DNA of 64,000 nt from JABDKJ01 sp039028335. Its GTDB lineage: Bacteria; Bacteroidota; Bacteroidia; Flavobacteriales_D; JABDKJ01. Position numbers and translations under genes: made by a program. Under the pieces are notes generated by a model. The model had not been told where the DNA came from. It saw only the letters and a list, made by a program, of their open reading frames with translations, and made no database searches. The stretch is taken from positions 1-64,000 of the forward strand of contig JBCCIF010000003.1 in the NCBI GenBank assembly GCA_039028335.1, given 5' to 3'. Shown in pieces: positions 1 through 9,169 of this stretch. Within the stretch, counting starts at the first letter, position 1; every line of letters starts with the position of its first letter.

Positions 1-120
1 AAAAATTTTGTTGGTTGTTCTTTAGGCGAATCCTTGACCTAGTTACTTTTGACCATTTATCGAAAATTATAGAAGTGAATTTTTTAAAAGCTTATGAAGC
101 TATTTAAATTATGAACCCTT

Positions 121-981
121 CTATTGATGACCCAAATAATCTTTAGAGAGTTCGATCCCGAATTTCATTGCGAGATAAGACTCTATTTTTTGAATTTGAT
201 TTGCATTTAAAGAGACATTTCCATCCGTGCGATGATAGATCAAGAATTCTGCAACTTTACCATCTAGATATAAGCTACTCGCATTGGTTCCTGAACTACC
301 AATATAAAAATCGCTGTTTACTGAACCCGCACTATTCTCATTATAGTTTAAATTGGTTATCAAGCTCCCATTTCTATAAATTCTAGAAGAAGAGCCTTCT
401 ACGATATCTTCCTCATCTACCACCCAAGTCAGCAAATGTACGTCATCGGTAAAAAAAGATGGAACGGAAATATCTCCGCTTCCTACTCCCATTGATACGT
501 TACCATTACTTACATTCACATTAGAAACTCCCGAACCCACTTGATTGCCAAAAATCCCTTGTGAGGTTGAAGAATTATCGGGCTGATAAACTGCAAAAAT
601 CACCAGGTGATTTGCCGTGCCGTCAAAGGCCAGTTGGGGCAAATTTGAATACACCTCGTCATTGCCATCAAAATCAATCGCACTGTTAAAGTTCATTCCA
701 TTGCTTATTTGAGTAGGGTTACCGCTGATGGTGGCATCGTTAGAGTGCGGAGATTGATCAAGCCAAATTCCTCCTCCAAAACCAATATCTGCTTTGAGCC
801 ACAGAATTAAATAGTCTTCAATATCTGCAGGATATGATTCATCCACCCTGCCATCACTATTGTCATCAATACCATTGCCACAGATTTCTTGAGCATCCAA
901 TTGAATGCAGAGTGTTAGAAACAAGAATAGCAATCCTCGTTTATATATTGAAAACAATTCGCTCTGTATCATCCATTTCAT
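121..981 (-). CDS. Secreted LamG-like protein with CGNGxDD motif
   Basis: The 286-aa product has a long N-terminal signal peptide (residues 1 to about 30, ending LDAQ). Immediately after it comes the acidic motif CGNGIDDNSDGRVDE (about 34-48), which resembles the MopE-type putative metal-binding motif. Residues about 55-270 look like a concanavalin A/LamG jelly roll (ILWLKADIGF, QGIFGNQ, YIGSSG, FLIYHR). It is probably exported and binds a glycan or protein ligand; that function is inferred from the fold only. It ends after ESYLAMKFGIELSKDYLGHQ. In many Bacteroidota surface proteins this segment is followed by hundreds more residues and a sorting tail, but no tail is present here. It lies 36 nt downstream of a paralogue that ends in the same way and is probably cotranscribed with it. 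The start could also be the Met at residue 4. Confidence 0.75.
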   Translation of the reverse strand: MKWMIQSELFSIYKRGLLFLFLTLCIQLDAQEICGNGIDDNSDGRVDESYPADIEDYLILWLKADIGFGGGIWLDQSPHSNDATISGNPTQISNGMNFNSAIDFDGNDEVYSNLPQLAFDGTANHLVIFAVYQPDNSSTSQGIFGNQVGSGVSNVNVSNGNVSMGVGSGDISVPSFFTDDVHLLTWVVDEEDIVEGSSSRIYRNGSLITNLNYNENSAGSVNSDFYIGSSGTNASSLYLDGKVAEFLIYHRTDGNVSLNANQIQKIESYLAMKFGIELSKDYLGHQ

Positions 982-1017
982 AGAAGATAAATCACATCAT
1001 AAGAAACTCTTTCAGGC

Positions 1018-2601
1018 CTATTGACTTCCTAAGTAATCAGCATTGTATTCAATGCCATACTTCACTGACAAATACGACTCTACTTGTTGAATCTGACCAG
1101 ACTGCAACGCAGGTCCGCCATCATCATTGAAATAAATAATACACTCCATGATCTTTCCATCATAAAAAAGACTCGCGACATTGCTTCCTCCTTTTCCGAT
1201 GTGAAAATTTGAATCGACATTGGCTGAGAAATTTTCGTCAAAGGAAAACGTTTGCAAAAGAATACCATTGAGGTAAGCCGAGCTTCCATTTGCCATTCCA
1301 GCTACATTATCTTCTTCATCTATGGTTAGTCGCAAAATTTTTGGACTATTGCCAAACAAGTTTGTCTCGGATACAAAAGTGAAATTGCCATTGCCTAAGG
1401 CTCCATCAGCTAATGTAATGTTATTCAATCCGGCAGCCTGGTTCCCAAAAACCCCTTGTGTTGTGCTATTGTCATCAGGATAATAGACCATAAAAAGTGT
1501 TATATGGTTATTTCCTGAATCAAAGACCAATTCGGGTAGTGGAAAGGTTGTATAGTTGCTTCCATCATAGTCTGCAGCTGGATTATAATTTATCGAGGTC
1601 AAATTCACTGGACTATTCACATGTGTGCCGTCATTATTATGAGGGCTTAAATCTGTCCATCCGGAACCTGAAAATCCTTCATCTGCCTTCACCCAAAGAA
1701 GGATATTTTCTTCGACTCCCCCGGGGTACTCTTCATCTATTCTTCCATCAATGTTATCATCTACACCATTCCCGCAAACTTCAACAGGCAATGGAATGTT
1801 TGAAGTAAATGAGAGCTTATAGGTAATTGTTGGCTGTGAGCCAGCAACATTTCCCAAATCCCATTGCACTGCTATTCCGTTATCTGTATTGGAATTGAAA
1901 TCTAGGTTATCTGATAAATCATCCCCATCTGCAGGTTGAGACAACATTGTGCTCCAATGTTCGCTGCTAAAATGCTCCCAGGGATCATTACCTACTATAA
2001 ATCCTTCATAGAGTCCGCCAGTGGTCGCTTCAACGCCCATAAAGACATGTGGTGAAGGGCCCAGAGTATATGCTGCTCCATCATCACTCCCATTGAGATA
2101 GGTATCAATACAATGATAAACCTTTACGAATTGACTATTTGCTGCTGGCAATGTTGGGGTAAGGGATACATCAAAATATTCTCTTCCATTGACATAGCTA
2201 TACGTTATATTGACTCCTGCTCCAGCATAGGAACTCGAAGTCAGAAAAGCTGTAATCTCCCAAGGATCTAAATATGTTCCACTACCCGAAACCCCTGAAA
2301 CTGTTCCGTTATCCCAATCGTGATCCAGATAGCCAAAATTTCCTGGGCCTTGCTGACCAATTTCGGTCGTGCCAATTGTCATTATGACCGAATTCAAAAT
2401 ACTGTTATCTATAGGAATATCATTGGGATTATACATTTGACCAGCTCCTCCTTTAAGCACCTGAATAGATCCGTTATTTGCAACCGCTATATCCATTGGA
2501 CTAGGTGATGCATGATCACTCAATTGAGTTACCGTTTGCGTAAGGCCTGAAGACAACCAAAACAGCATTAAAAACGCACAGAATATACTTTTCTTCAACA
2601 C
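1018..2601 (-). CDS. Secreted protein with novel N-terminal domain plus LamG-like domain
   Basis: The 527-aa product has a signal peptide (residues 1-22). Residues about 25-270 form an unrecognised beta-rich domain that mentions no known motif. A CGNGVDDNIDGRIDEE motif follows near residue 277, then a LamG-like jelly roll (about 295-510) clearly paralogous to the downstream 286-aa protein. It stops at YLSVKYGIEYNADYLGSQ, with no T9SS C-terminal domain visible. The start codon is not ATG: GTG at 2601 or the next codon, TTG at 2598. The gene is 85 nt downstream of the PorE-like gene and 36 nt upstream of its paralogue on the same strand, so it may be the fifth gene of one surface operon. Its role is likely extracellular or outer-membrane attached, inferred from the signal peptide and domains. 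Confidence 0.75.
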   Translation of the reverse strand: MLKKSIFCAFLMLFWLSSGLTQTVTQLSDHASPSPMDIAVANNGSIQVLKGGAGQMYNPNDIPIDNSILNSVIMTIGTTEIGQQGPGNFGYLDHDWDNGTVSGVSGSGTYLDPWEITAFLTSSSYAGAGVNITYSYVNGREYFDVSLTPTLPAANSQFVKVYHCIDTYLNGSDDGAAYTLGPSPHVFMGVEATTGGLYEGFIVGNDPWEHFSSEHWSTMLSQPADGDDLSDNLDFNSNTDNGIAVQWDLGNVAGSQPTITYKLSFTSNIPLPVEVCGNGVDDNIDGRIDEEYPGGVEENILLWVKADEGFSGSGWTDLSPHNNDGTHVNSPVNLTSINYNPAADYDGSNYTTFPLPELVFDSGNNHITLFMVYYPDDNSTTQGVFGNQAAGLNNITLADGALGNGNFTFVSETNLFGNSPKILRLTIDEEDNVAGMANGSSAYLNGILLQTFSFDENFSANVDSNFHIGKGGSNVASLFYDGKIMECIIYFNDDGGPALQSGQIQQVESYLSVKYGIEYNADYLGSQ

Positions 2602-2686
2602 ACCATTTTATACGCTTATTTGAACATTTAGTTGGATGAAAAATGAAACATTTCCACCTTTTTAAAAAGTTGGAATTTTGGAATTC

Positions 2687-4864
2687 CTAGAAATTGATGA
2701 TTTTGAACTCGGTCCTTCTATTGGCCTGATGTTCGGCATCAGAGCATTTCACACCATTCCCACATCTGTTCTTAAGCTGGGTTTCGCCATATCCCTTTCC
2801 AGAGATACGATTGGAGGCAATACCTCGAGAAACGATGTATGCAGCAGATGACTTAGCTCTTCTATCACTTAAATCTGAATTGTATTTATCTGAGCCTCTT
2901 GAATCTGTATGTGACCCTAATTCAATTACCATTGTCGGGTTTTCGTTCATTATGGTAACAATCTTATCCAATTCGACAGCAGCATCTGGACGGATATCGT
3001 CTTTATTCAAGTCAAAGAATATGTTCTCTATTTCGAATACCTTTCCAACTTCAACAGTTTCAAAATTCAAGTCTACAAATTTGTTAATCTCAAGAATTCC
3101 AGGTTCCATCCCCATTGTTGTAAACTGGCCGTTTTTGGCCAAATAGCCTTCTTTCTCAAATCGAATTTTATAATCCGTTTCACGTTCTAAGGGAAATTCA
3201 ACGCCCCCAGCAGAAGTTGTTGTTTTAGATGAGATTTCGTTTCCATTTCCATCCATCAGAATAACCTTAAATTCTTCAATTGGCGCCAGAGTTGACTTAT
3301 CTCTTACTGTCCCCACAGCACCATATTTCATCTCTGCCAAATAAATATCCCCTTCATCAATTAAAGGATCAGTTGGATTACAAGGTGTGTTATTCGTTTG
3401 AGCTGTTGTCCAGCCATCCCCGTTATTGACTTTAATTTTGTAATTACACATATCAGGTTCTAAATCGAAACGAAACTTACCATCATCACCGACAATGGTC
3501 TCTTCCAATTTATTGCCTTCTGCATCCATTAGAACCGCAATTGCGCCCTTTAGTGGGTTATTATCTTGCTCGTTTTTAATAACACCTGTGATTGCTAATC
3601 GAGGTTTAGGGTCCATTGTGAATTTATAGATATCATCGCTTCCTTCTCCGCCTGGTCTATTCGAAGAGAAATACCCTTCCGTTTCACTTCTCAAGATCAA
3701 AGCAAAATCGTCCCAGGCATCATTAAGCGGATATCCCATGTTTTCCACTTGCCAAGTGGTAGAAGATCCAATTGCACTATATATATCCAAACCTCCTAAG
3801 CCAACGTGACCATTGGAAGAAAAATAAAGGGTACCGTCATTTGCTATAAATGGGAACATTTCATCTCCTTCGGTATTTATGTTTCCACAATTCACCGGAA
3901 CGCTCCATTCTCCTGTACCATCCATTTTGCAGGACCAAATATCTTTTCCTCCCATTCCTCCTGGCATGTCAGAAGTAAAATACATGGTTTTACCATCCGC
4001 ACTTAAAGTCGGGTGACCCACACTGTGATCATTACTGTTATGAGGAAAATTCAATTCATTGTTCCATTCACCATTATTGTCTTGCGAAACCGAATAAATC
4101 TTGAGGTTAATGACTTGCTCTTCTGTTTTTCGCACTTTTCTTTCATAGAAATTATTTCTGGTAAACCACATTGTTTTACCATCAGGAGAAAAACAAGACC
4201 CCCCTTCATGATAGCGGGTATTGAGCTTTCCAGGAACTTTTCTTACTTCTTTTACCGAACCGTCTGAATTGACTTTTCCTTCATATAAATCCAAAAAGGA
4301 CTTATTGTCCCAACTGTGTTTTCTTGAAGTGCTTGGACTTATATTTCTATTACTCGCAAAAACCACTTTAGTCCCTACCAAGCATGGTCCCCAATCCATT
4401 CCGGAAGAATTTATATTCAAAGGCTTTATTGTATACCTTTCTGCATTCTTTTTCAAATCGATCTCATAACTTCCTGCATCATTATGCATTTTACCCCTTG
4501 TATCAGAAGCAACTTGTTCAGCATATTTGGCCATCCAATCTTTTGATTCAGCATATTTTCCACTTGATTTTAGATTTTGAGCGTAGTTGAAATAATCCAA
4601 TGAGTTGGCTTCCTCAAATTGAACCAATTCTGCATAATATTGGCCAGCCCTATCGAAGGCGCGAATTTTTTGATAGCTATCCGCTAAATTGCGATATACT
4701 GCAATGTCTTTAACGTCTTTATCAAGCGCATATTCGTATAATTCAATGGCATTTACATAAGCCAAATTATCATACATTTTGTGTGCCTGTTTTACTACTC
4801 CTTTTTGAGCATTTACTGAAGTAAACGAAAATAACGCAATGAATAGTAGAAGTTGATTTTTCAT
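2687..4864 (-). CDS. PorE-like OmpA-family protein (TPR, PD40 propeller, CRD, OmpA_C)
   Basis: The 725-aa product has a signal peptide ending SVNAQ (about residue 20). TPR-like helices follow (about 25-135: MYDNLAYVNAIELYEYAL, AVYRNLADSYQK). Next come PD40/WD40-like propeller repeats (about 150-425, e.g. SADGKTMYFTSDMPGGMGG, SSNRPGGEGSDDIYKFT), two carboxypeptidase-regulatory-like folds (about 430-605), and an OmpA_C domain (about 615-725) with HTDSRGSDKYNSDLSDRRA, including the Asp and Arg that bind peptidoglycan in this family. This order matches PorE of the T9SS, which anchors the PorP-containing complex to the cell wall. The upstream neighbour is a PorP/SprF gene 143 nt away, supporting that partnership. 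An 18-bp perfect palindrome lies just upstream of the start. It could be a paralogue specific to the neighbouring adhesins rather than the core PorE. Confidence 0.85.
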   Translation of the reverse strand: MKNQLLLFIALFSFTSVNAQKGVVKQAHKMYDNLAYVNAIELYEYALDKDVKDIAVYRNLADSYQKIRAFDRAGQYYAELVQFEEANSLDYFNYAQNLKSSGKYAESKDWMAKYAEQVASDTRGKMHNDAGSYEIDLKKNAERYTIKPLNINSSGMDWGPCLVGTKVVFASNRNISPSTSRKHSWDNKSFLDLYEGKVNSDGSVKEVRKVPGKLNTRYHEGGSCFSPDGKTMWFTRNNFYERKVRKTEEQVINLKIYSVSQDNNGEWNNELNFPHNSNDHSVGHPTLSADGKTMYFTSDMPGGMGGKDIWSCKMDGTGEWSVPVNCGNINTEGDEMFPFIANDGTLYFSSNGHVGLGGLDIYSAIGSSTTWQVENMGYPLNDAWDDFALILRSETEGYFSSNRPGGEGSDDIYKFTMDPKPRLAITGVIKNEQDNNPLKGAIAVLMDAEGNKLEETIVGDDGKFRFDLEPDMCNYKIKVNNGDGWTTAQTNNTPCNPTDPLIDEGDIYLAEMKYGAVGTVRDKSTLAPIEEFKVILMDGNGNEISSKTTTSAGGVEFPLERETDYKIRFEKEGYLAKNGQFTTMGMEPGILEINKFVDLNFETVEVGKVFEIENIFFDLNKDDIRPDAAVELDKIVTIMNENPTMVIELGSHTDSRGSDKYNSDLSDRRAKSSAAYIVSRGIASNRISGKGYGETQLKNRCGNGVKCSDAEHQANRRTEFKIINF

Positions 4865-4892
4865 AATAGCTCCTTGTTTAAAACGCCTTTCA

Positions 4893-4910
4893 CCCGCTAA
4901 ATTTAGCGGG
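4893..4910. repeat. 18-bp perfect palindrome upstream of the PorE-like gene
   Basis: CCCGCTAAATTTAGCGGG is a 9+9 perfect inverted repeat with no loop. It sits about 28 nt upstream of the PorE-like start codon and downstream of the PorP/SprF stop. No T-tract follows on either strand, so it is not a typical intrinsic terminator. It may be an operator, or an RNA hairpin that separates expression of the two genes; which one is unknown. Confidence 0.5.
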
Positions 4911-5007
4911 TCAAAATGACTTATAAATTTACTGAAGGAAGCTTATTTGTGAAAAACTCGTATTGAAGTTTTCACCCCCGCTTTGTTGAATCATGTAATT
5001 CCAATTC

Positions 5008-5925
5008 CTAATAGAATCGTGGTTCGGAATCTTCTTTTATTTTGTGCTGAAAATTATACGAAATTGCAATTTGATGAGCTCCGGAATTAAAACCTTGAAC
5101 GGCTCCTGTTTGAAAATCAAAAGCATATATCAGGTTCATTTTTTCTAAGAGCCGGTAACTTGTGTTTACCCCCATAGATCGCGAATCACGCAAGGACATT
5201 CCAAGACCAAACTTTTCTTTGAAGACTAAATTAGTCATCAATTCAAAGGAATTGAATTCGTTCATTTGAATTCTGTATAGGAAGTTTGGTTTGAACTCCA
5301 AATCTGAACTTATTTCAAAGCTATAACCTGCCATGAAATAAACATTCTGGGCTGGGTCTTGCCTTTGAACAATTCCGGTGGCACTTTCATTTGCACTTTG
5401 GAAAAGATGACCCGAGGATAAACCCAAGTAGTGTTTTTCACCATGCAAATACACTCCAACTCCAAAATTAGGTTTGGTTTTTGCTCCAACGTTGCGTTCA
5501 AAAAAGGGATCATTCTGTTCTCCTATTCCAGCGATGTCTGCCTTCCACAAATCCAAACCTGTCTTTAATCCAAAAGCGAGCTTGGAAGTCTCAGAAACCT
5601 TTATTCTAAATGCAATATTTGCATTCAACAAGGTTGTTTCTGAAGGCCCTATCTTGTCATGCACCACGTCAATACCCAGGGCTATCGCTTCATTCTTTAA
5701 TGGCGATTGTATAGAAAAACTCTGTGTACTTGGCCCACCATCAATTCCAATCCACTGCTCGCGTGCGATAATGTTCGCTGCAATAGCATTTTCACTTCCA
5801 GTAAATGCAGGGTTTGCGATAATTTTATTCCAAAAATATTGACCATACAGCAGATCTTGCTGGGCCTTTAAAGAGCTAAACGTTAAAAATAATAGCACAA
5901 ATGATGAGGTAAGGAACTTTGTCAT
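5008..5925 (-). CDS. PorP/SprF family T9SS outer-membrane protein
   Basis: The product is about 305 aa from the chosen start. Residues 1-22 form a signal peptide (MTKFLTSSFVLLFLTFSSLKAQ). The family N-terminal signature QDLLYGQYFWNKIIANPAFTG follows, and then a beta-barrel of alternating strands ending KFGLGMSLRDS, VNTSYRLL, AISYNF. An in-frame Met 38 codons upstream (position 6039) exists, but it would bury the signal peptide, so the start at 5925 is preferred. PorP/SprF proteins work with type B (CHU_C) substrates and with PorE in the T9SS. Here the gene lies between two large secreted proteins upstream and a PorE-like gene downstream, which is the typical association. The 229-nt gap to the upstream gene may hold its own promoter. 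Confidence 0.87.
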   Translation of the reverse strand: MTKFLTSSFVLLFLTFSSLKAQQDLLYGQYFWNKIIANPAFTGSENAIAANIIAREQWIGIDGGPSTQSFSIQSPLKNEAIALGIDVVHDKIGPSETTLLNANIAFRIKVSETSKLAFGLKTGLDLWKADIAGIGEQNDPFFERNVGAKTKPNFGVGVYLHGEKHYLGLSSGHLFQSANESATGIVQRQDPAQNVYFMAGYSFEISSDLEFKPNFLYRIQMNEFNSFELMTNLVFKEKFGLGMSLRDSRSMGVNTSYRLLEKMNLIYAFDFQTGAVQGFNSGAHQIAISYNFQHKIKEDSEPRFY

Positions 5926-6154
5926 ATTCTTTGCGATTTTATCATGTGATTCTCTTACAGGTCCTATCTCTTTTCGAGCGCAATTAAGGTTGAACCACAT
6001 TATATATGTATAGCTGTTTAAGCCATTATTGGTTTCCAATTTTCGACAAGGGAATCAGGTGTTTTATCCCGCTCATCTAAAAAAGACTGAATTGAAAAAG
6101 CGATGCAAAAGAAAATGAATACGCTAGTTATCCATCAGAATAATGTGATCATAC

Positions 6155-9088
6155 CTAGTAGTTCAAAATCTGAATCAAAAAAGTCTCTTCTTCAATCCGG
6201 ATAAGGAAATTTCCATTGAGAACAGTTTGCGGAAATGTGATGAATAACTCATCATCGAAGAAACGTGTTTGAATTTCGATTTTCTGGCCTTTTGTATCAT
6301 AGAGTTCAACCTCCGAATGCTGATTATCGCTGAACTCACCGACACCTTTTATTCTAATAAAATCACTCGCGGGATTAGGGAAGACTACATAGTCTGGCGA
6401 ACCGTGAATATATGCACTGACAATATCACTTTCAGAGTATGTGCCATCAAAATCAAACTGTGTTAATCGGTAATAATTTATTCCTGAAAACGGTTCATTG
6501 TCATATTCCTTATAATGCACTAAGACAGAGCTATTTCCTTGCCCTTGTGTTAAGACAGCGGAATACCAATTTTGTGCATCGTCAGATCGTTCAATCAAAA
6601 AATAATCATTATTCACTTCAGAAGCGGTCACCCACTCTAGCAGAACTCTATCATTTTGAGCAGTAGCTTGAAAAAGGATCAAATCTACAGGCAGTGTAAT
6701 TGCCCCATTCCTCCAATTTGGCTCTCCAAAACTATTGCTATTTGGAAAATCAGTTGGCACTGCACCATTGCTCGCTCCAGTTGAATTGGTCGAGCCGGAA
6801 TCCTTGTCAAAAGCATCGTCTAAACCATCTGAATCAGAATCCGCGGATAGCGGAACACTATTGGGAACTCCATCAAAATCAGTATCCCATCCTTCTGTTA
6901 CATCGAGTGTATTGTCATTATCCGAATCTGAATCCAGATAATCAGGTTCATCTAAGCCATCAAAATTCTGTGGATTAATTTGAGTTCCATTGCTTGCACA
7001 AGGCGTACAATCGGGATCATAGGCATCATCTAATCCATCATTATCTTCATCTGTATTGGAAGGAGAGATATACGAACTGCTTCCTTGACTCTCTATGTTA
7101 TCAGGAATTCCATCACCATCGGAATCTATATCTCTATTGTCTACTAAGCCATCATTATCGGTATCGCATATATCGGTACTAAAAATGCCGAAAGGAACGC
7201 TTTGCCTTGAAATTCCAGGGCCTTCATACTCCAAGACGAGACATGCTCCTCCAGTATTTTCAAACATTTCGATTTGAATTGAAAATATTCCTTGGTTTAA
7301 AGTGGTGCTTGAATTTCTCGTGCCACATCCGTGCAATCCATCGTAAACCAATATCTCTGAACCATCTATTAATAGTCTGGATCCGTCATCCGAACTTATA
7401 TAAAATGTATAGGATCCTGCTGTCGCTATATTGATAAAGCCAAGATACCTGATGCTGTATGTATCTGTACTTCCCGTAATTGCACTGGCTAAGCCGTCAA
7501 CATTAAAGGTGTTTGCTGTTCCCGTCAATGTAGCACCAGAAGTAGGTATATTATACACTGTATTCCCGCTAGGGGCTAGATCATAAAACTCATAATTCAA
7601 AGACCCATCTGTACAACCATTATCTTCAATTAAATCAAGTATACCATCTCCATCGTCATCAACATCAATCTCATCTGCAATACCATCTCCATCTAAATCA
7701 GGACATGTTACATCTCCTGTACAATCAGAATCGAAACAATCTGTTAGTCCATCGCAATCGTCATCTGCTCCGTTTCCACAGATCTCTACATTCAAGTTAC
7801 TCGCTTGAACCAATGTTAATCCAGTAGTCACGATTCCTACGGAACCATCTGTAGCATTTCTTGGATCTCCGGCATACGTTCCACTTACACCTCCTGAAAC
7901 ATCTGTGAGAACACTTCCTGGTAATGCTGAATTGGAATAGACTACTCCTCCTCCTCCCCCTCCACCAGGGCCATGAGCAGCAGGATTGTCTCCTCCTATT
8001 CCTCCGAATGCGTTAATGGTTAAGTTTCCTGAAAAGCTTGGTATGTCTAAGAGCACTGTTCCGGCTGCACCTGCTCCACCAGATCCATCGTTATTGGGAG
8101 CATCTTGACCATCGCTTCCATTTACTGAAAGTGTATACGCATTACCGACAAGGGAATTGGCTCTAATGATGACTATTCCACCACCATTTCCTCCTATTCC
8201 CGCTTGATTGTTGTTCTGTTGACCAGCACCACCTCCTCCTCCAAGGTAGGCTTTATCATCGCTAATTACATTGGTTTGGGCTTTTCCACCTATTCCTCTC
8301 GTTTCGGTGCTTTGTGAACTCCAGGTCCCGCCAAATCCACCTGCTCCATAATTCGAACCCCCTCCTGCTCCTGCATTGTGGGCATTTCCTCCACCACCAC
8401 CATTAACTTGAGCACCTCGTCCGCATTCTTTGTTTACTATTTCTGTCGCTATCCCTTCTCCTTTGAATCCTCCTTCACCTGTACTAGAAGAAAAATAGTA
8501 ACTCGTTAAATTTGAAGATCCATTCTGCCCTGCCAACTGACCTCCTCGGAACCCAATTCCATCCAAATTTATATTCGCATTCATGGTCACTTGGTTCGCG
8601 AAAAATATCAATACGCCTCCAGTTGAACCGTCCCAAGCTTGCGCACTCAACGTTCCGTTTACATTTGCAATATCGTATTCCGGGATGCTGATTAGTTGAA
8701 GCCCTTCATTTGAATCGAACCAAGGATTCATTGAATACAATAAGTCAATTGTATTTCCTGAAATTGAAGTAATTTGATTGAGCTCGTATGTTCCTGCACC
8801 ATTGTACGCACTCACATCTCCGAAAGATGATGTATTGCTTTCATCCATACTTGCTCCTTTCATTTGAATTACAAGCACTTGTTGACCTACAGAAAAGCTG
8901 GCAGAATTGGCTACGGTAATTTCACCACGACTGACGCAGTCAATAGAATTGATTGATGTATAGGAATTGATAACACCGCTTATGTTTGTCGTTTGCCCGA
9001 ATACAGATAGAGAAATCAACAGGGAAAAAACCCCAAGAGCAATCTTTATCTTAATGAATCCAATTCGAAATGACCCTTGTCCATTCAT
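6155..9088 (-). CDS. Secreted glycine-rich/PA14/TSP3 protein with type A T9SS tail
   Basis: The 977-aa product has a signal peptide (about 1-31). A beta-helical-like domain (about 35-175) is followed by a strongly glycine-rich stretch (about 175-365, runs such as GGGGGAGQQNNN and AGIGGNGGG). A CGNGADDDCDGLTD motif lies near residue 433, then a PA14-like carbohydrate-binding domain (about 490-636, YTFYISSDDGSRLLIDG). Thrombospondin type 3 calcium loops (DSDGDGIPDNIES and similar) span about 640-765. A fibronectin-like segment leads to a Por secretion tail from about 896 (VFPNPASDFIRI ... GNFLIRIEEE). It is therefore a probable T9SS type A cargo, attached to or shed from the surface. It is 81 nt downstream of the TSP3 protein and upstream of PorP/SprF. 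The specific ligand is unknown. Confidence 0.85.
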   Translation of the reverse strand: MNGQGSFRIGFIKIKIALGVFSLLISLSVFGQTTNISGVINSYTSINSIDCVSRGEITVANSASFSVGQQVLVIQMKGASMDESNTSSFGDVSAYNGAGTYELNQITSISGNTIDLLYSMNPWFDSNEGLQLISIPEYDIANVNGTLSAQAWDGSTGGVLIFFANQVTMNANINLDGIGFRGGQLAGQNGSSNLTSYYFSSSTGEGGFKGEGIATEIVNKECGRGAQVNGGGGGNAHNAGAGGGSNYGAGGFGGTWSSQSTETRGIGGKAQTNVISDDKAYLGGGGGAGQQNNNQAGIGGNGGGIVIIRANSLVGNAYTLSVNGSDGQDAPNNDGSGGAGAAGTVLLDIPSFSGNLTINAFGGIGGDNPAAHGPGGGGGGGVVYSNSALPGSVLTDVSGGVSGTYAGDPRNATDGSVGIVTTGLTLVQASNLNVEICGNGADDDCDGLTDCFDSDCTGDVTCPDLDGDGIADEIDVDDDGDGILDLIEDNGCTDGSLNYEFYDLAPSGNTVYNIPTSGATLTGTANTFNVDGLASAITGSTDTYSIRYLGFINIATAGSYTFYISSDDGSRLLIDGSEILVYDGLHGCGTRNSSTTLNQGIFSIQIEMFENTGGACLVLEYEGPGISRQSVPFGIFSTDICDTDNDGLVDNRDIDSDGDGIPDNIESQGSSSYISPSNTDEDNDGLDDAYDPDCTPCASNGTQINPQNFDGLDEPDYLDSDSDNDNTLDVTEGWDTDFDGVPNSVPLSADSDSDGLDDAFDKDSGSTNSTGASNGAVPTDFPNSNSFGEPNWRNGAITLPVDLILFQATAQNDRVLLEWVTASEVNNDYFLIERSDDAQNWYSAVLTQGQGNSSVLVHYKEYDNEPFSGINYYRLTQFDFDGTYSESDIVSAYIHGSPDYVVFPNPASDFIRIKGVGEFSDNQHSEVELYDTKGQKIEIQTRFFDDELFITFPQTVLNGNFLIRIEEETFLIQILNY

Positions 9089-9169
9089 ATTTTATATGAT
9101 TTAAGCAAAACATGTATCTAATCATGGTTTTAGAACACATGCCGTTTTAAGCTTTTATACGCATTTGAT

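Noticed and set aside
1..120. Possible continuation of the 286-aa protein past its stop
   Set aside because: The minus-strand frame meets another stop four codons later and carries no recognisable domain.
2654..2673. Near-perfect 20-bp palindrome CCACCTTTTTAAAAAGTTGG after the PorE-like gene
   Set aside because: One mismatch and an AT-rich centre in an AT-rich gap; chance or weak hairpin cannot be excluded and no T-run follows on the coding strand.
5926..6039. N-terminal extension of the PorP/SprF protein at the left
   Set aside because: The extra 38 codons would place polar residues ahead of a clear signal peptide, so the later ATG is the real start.
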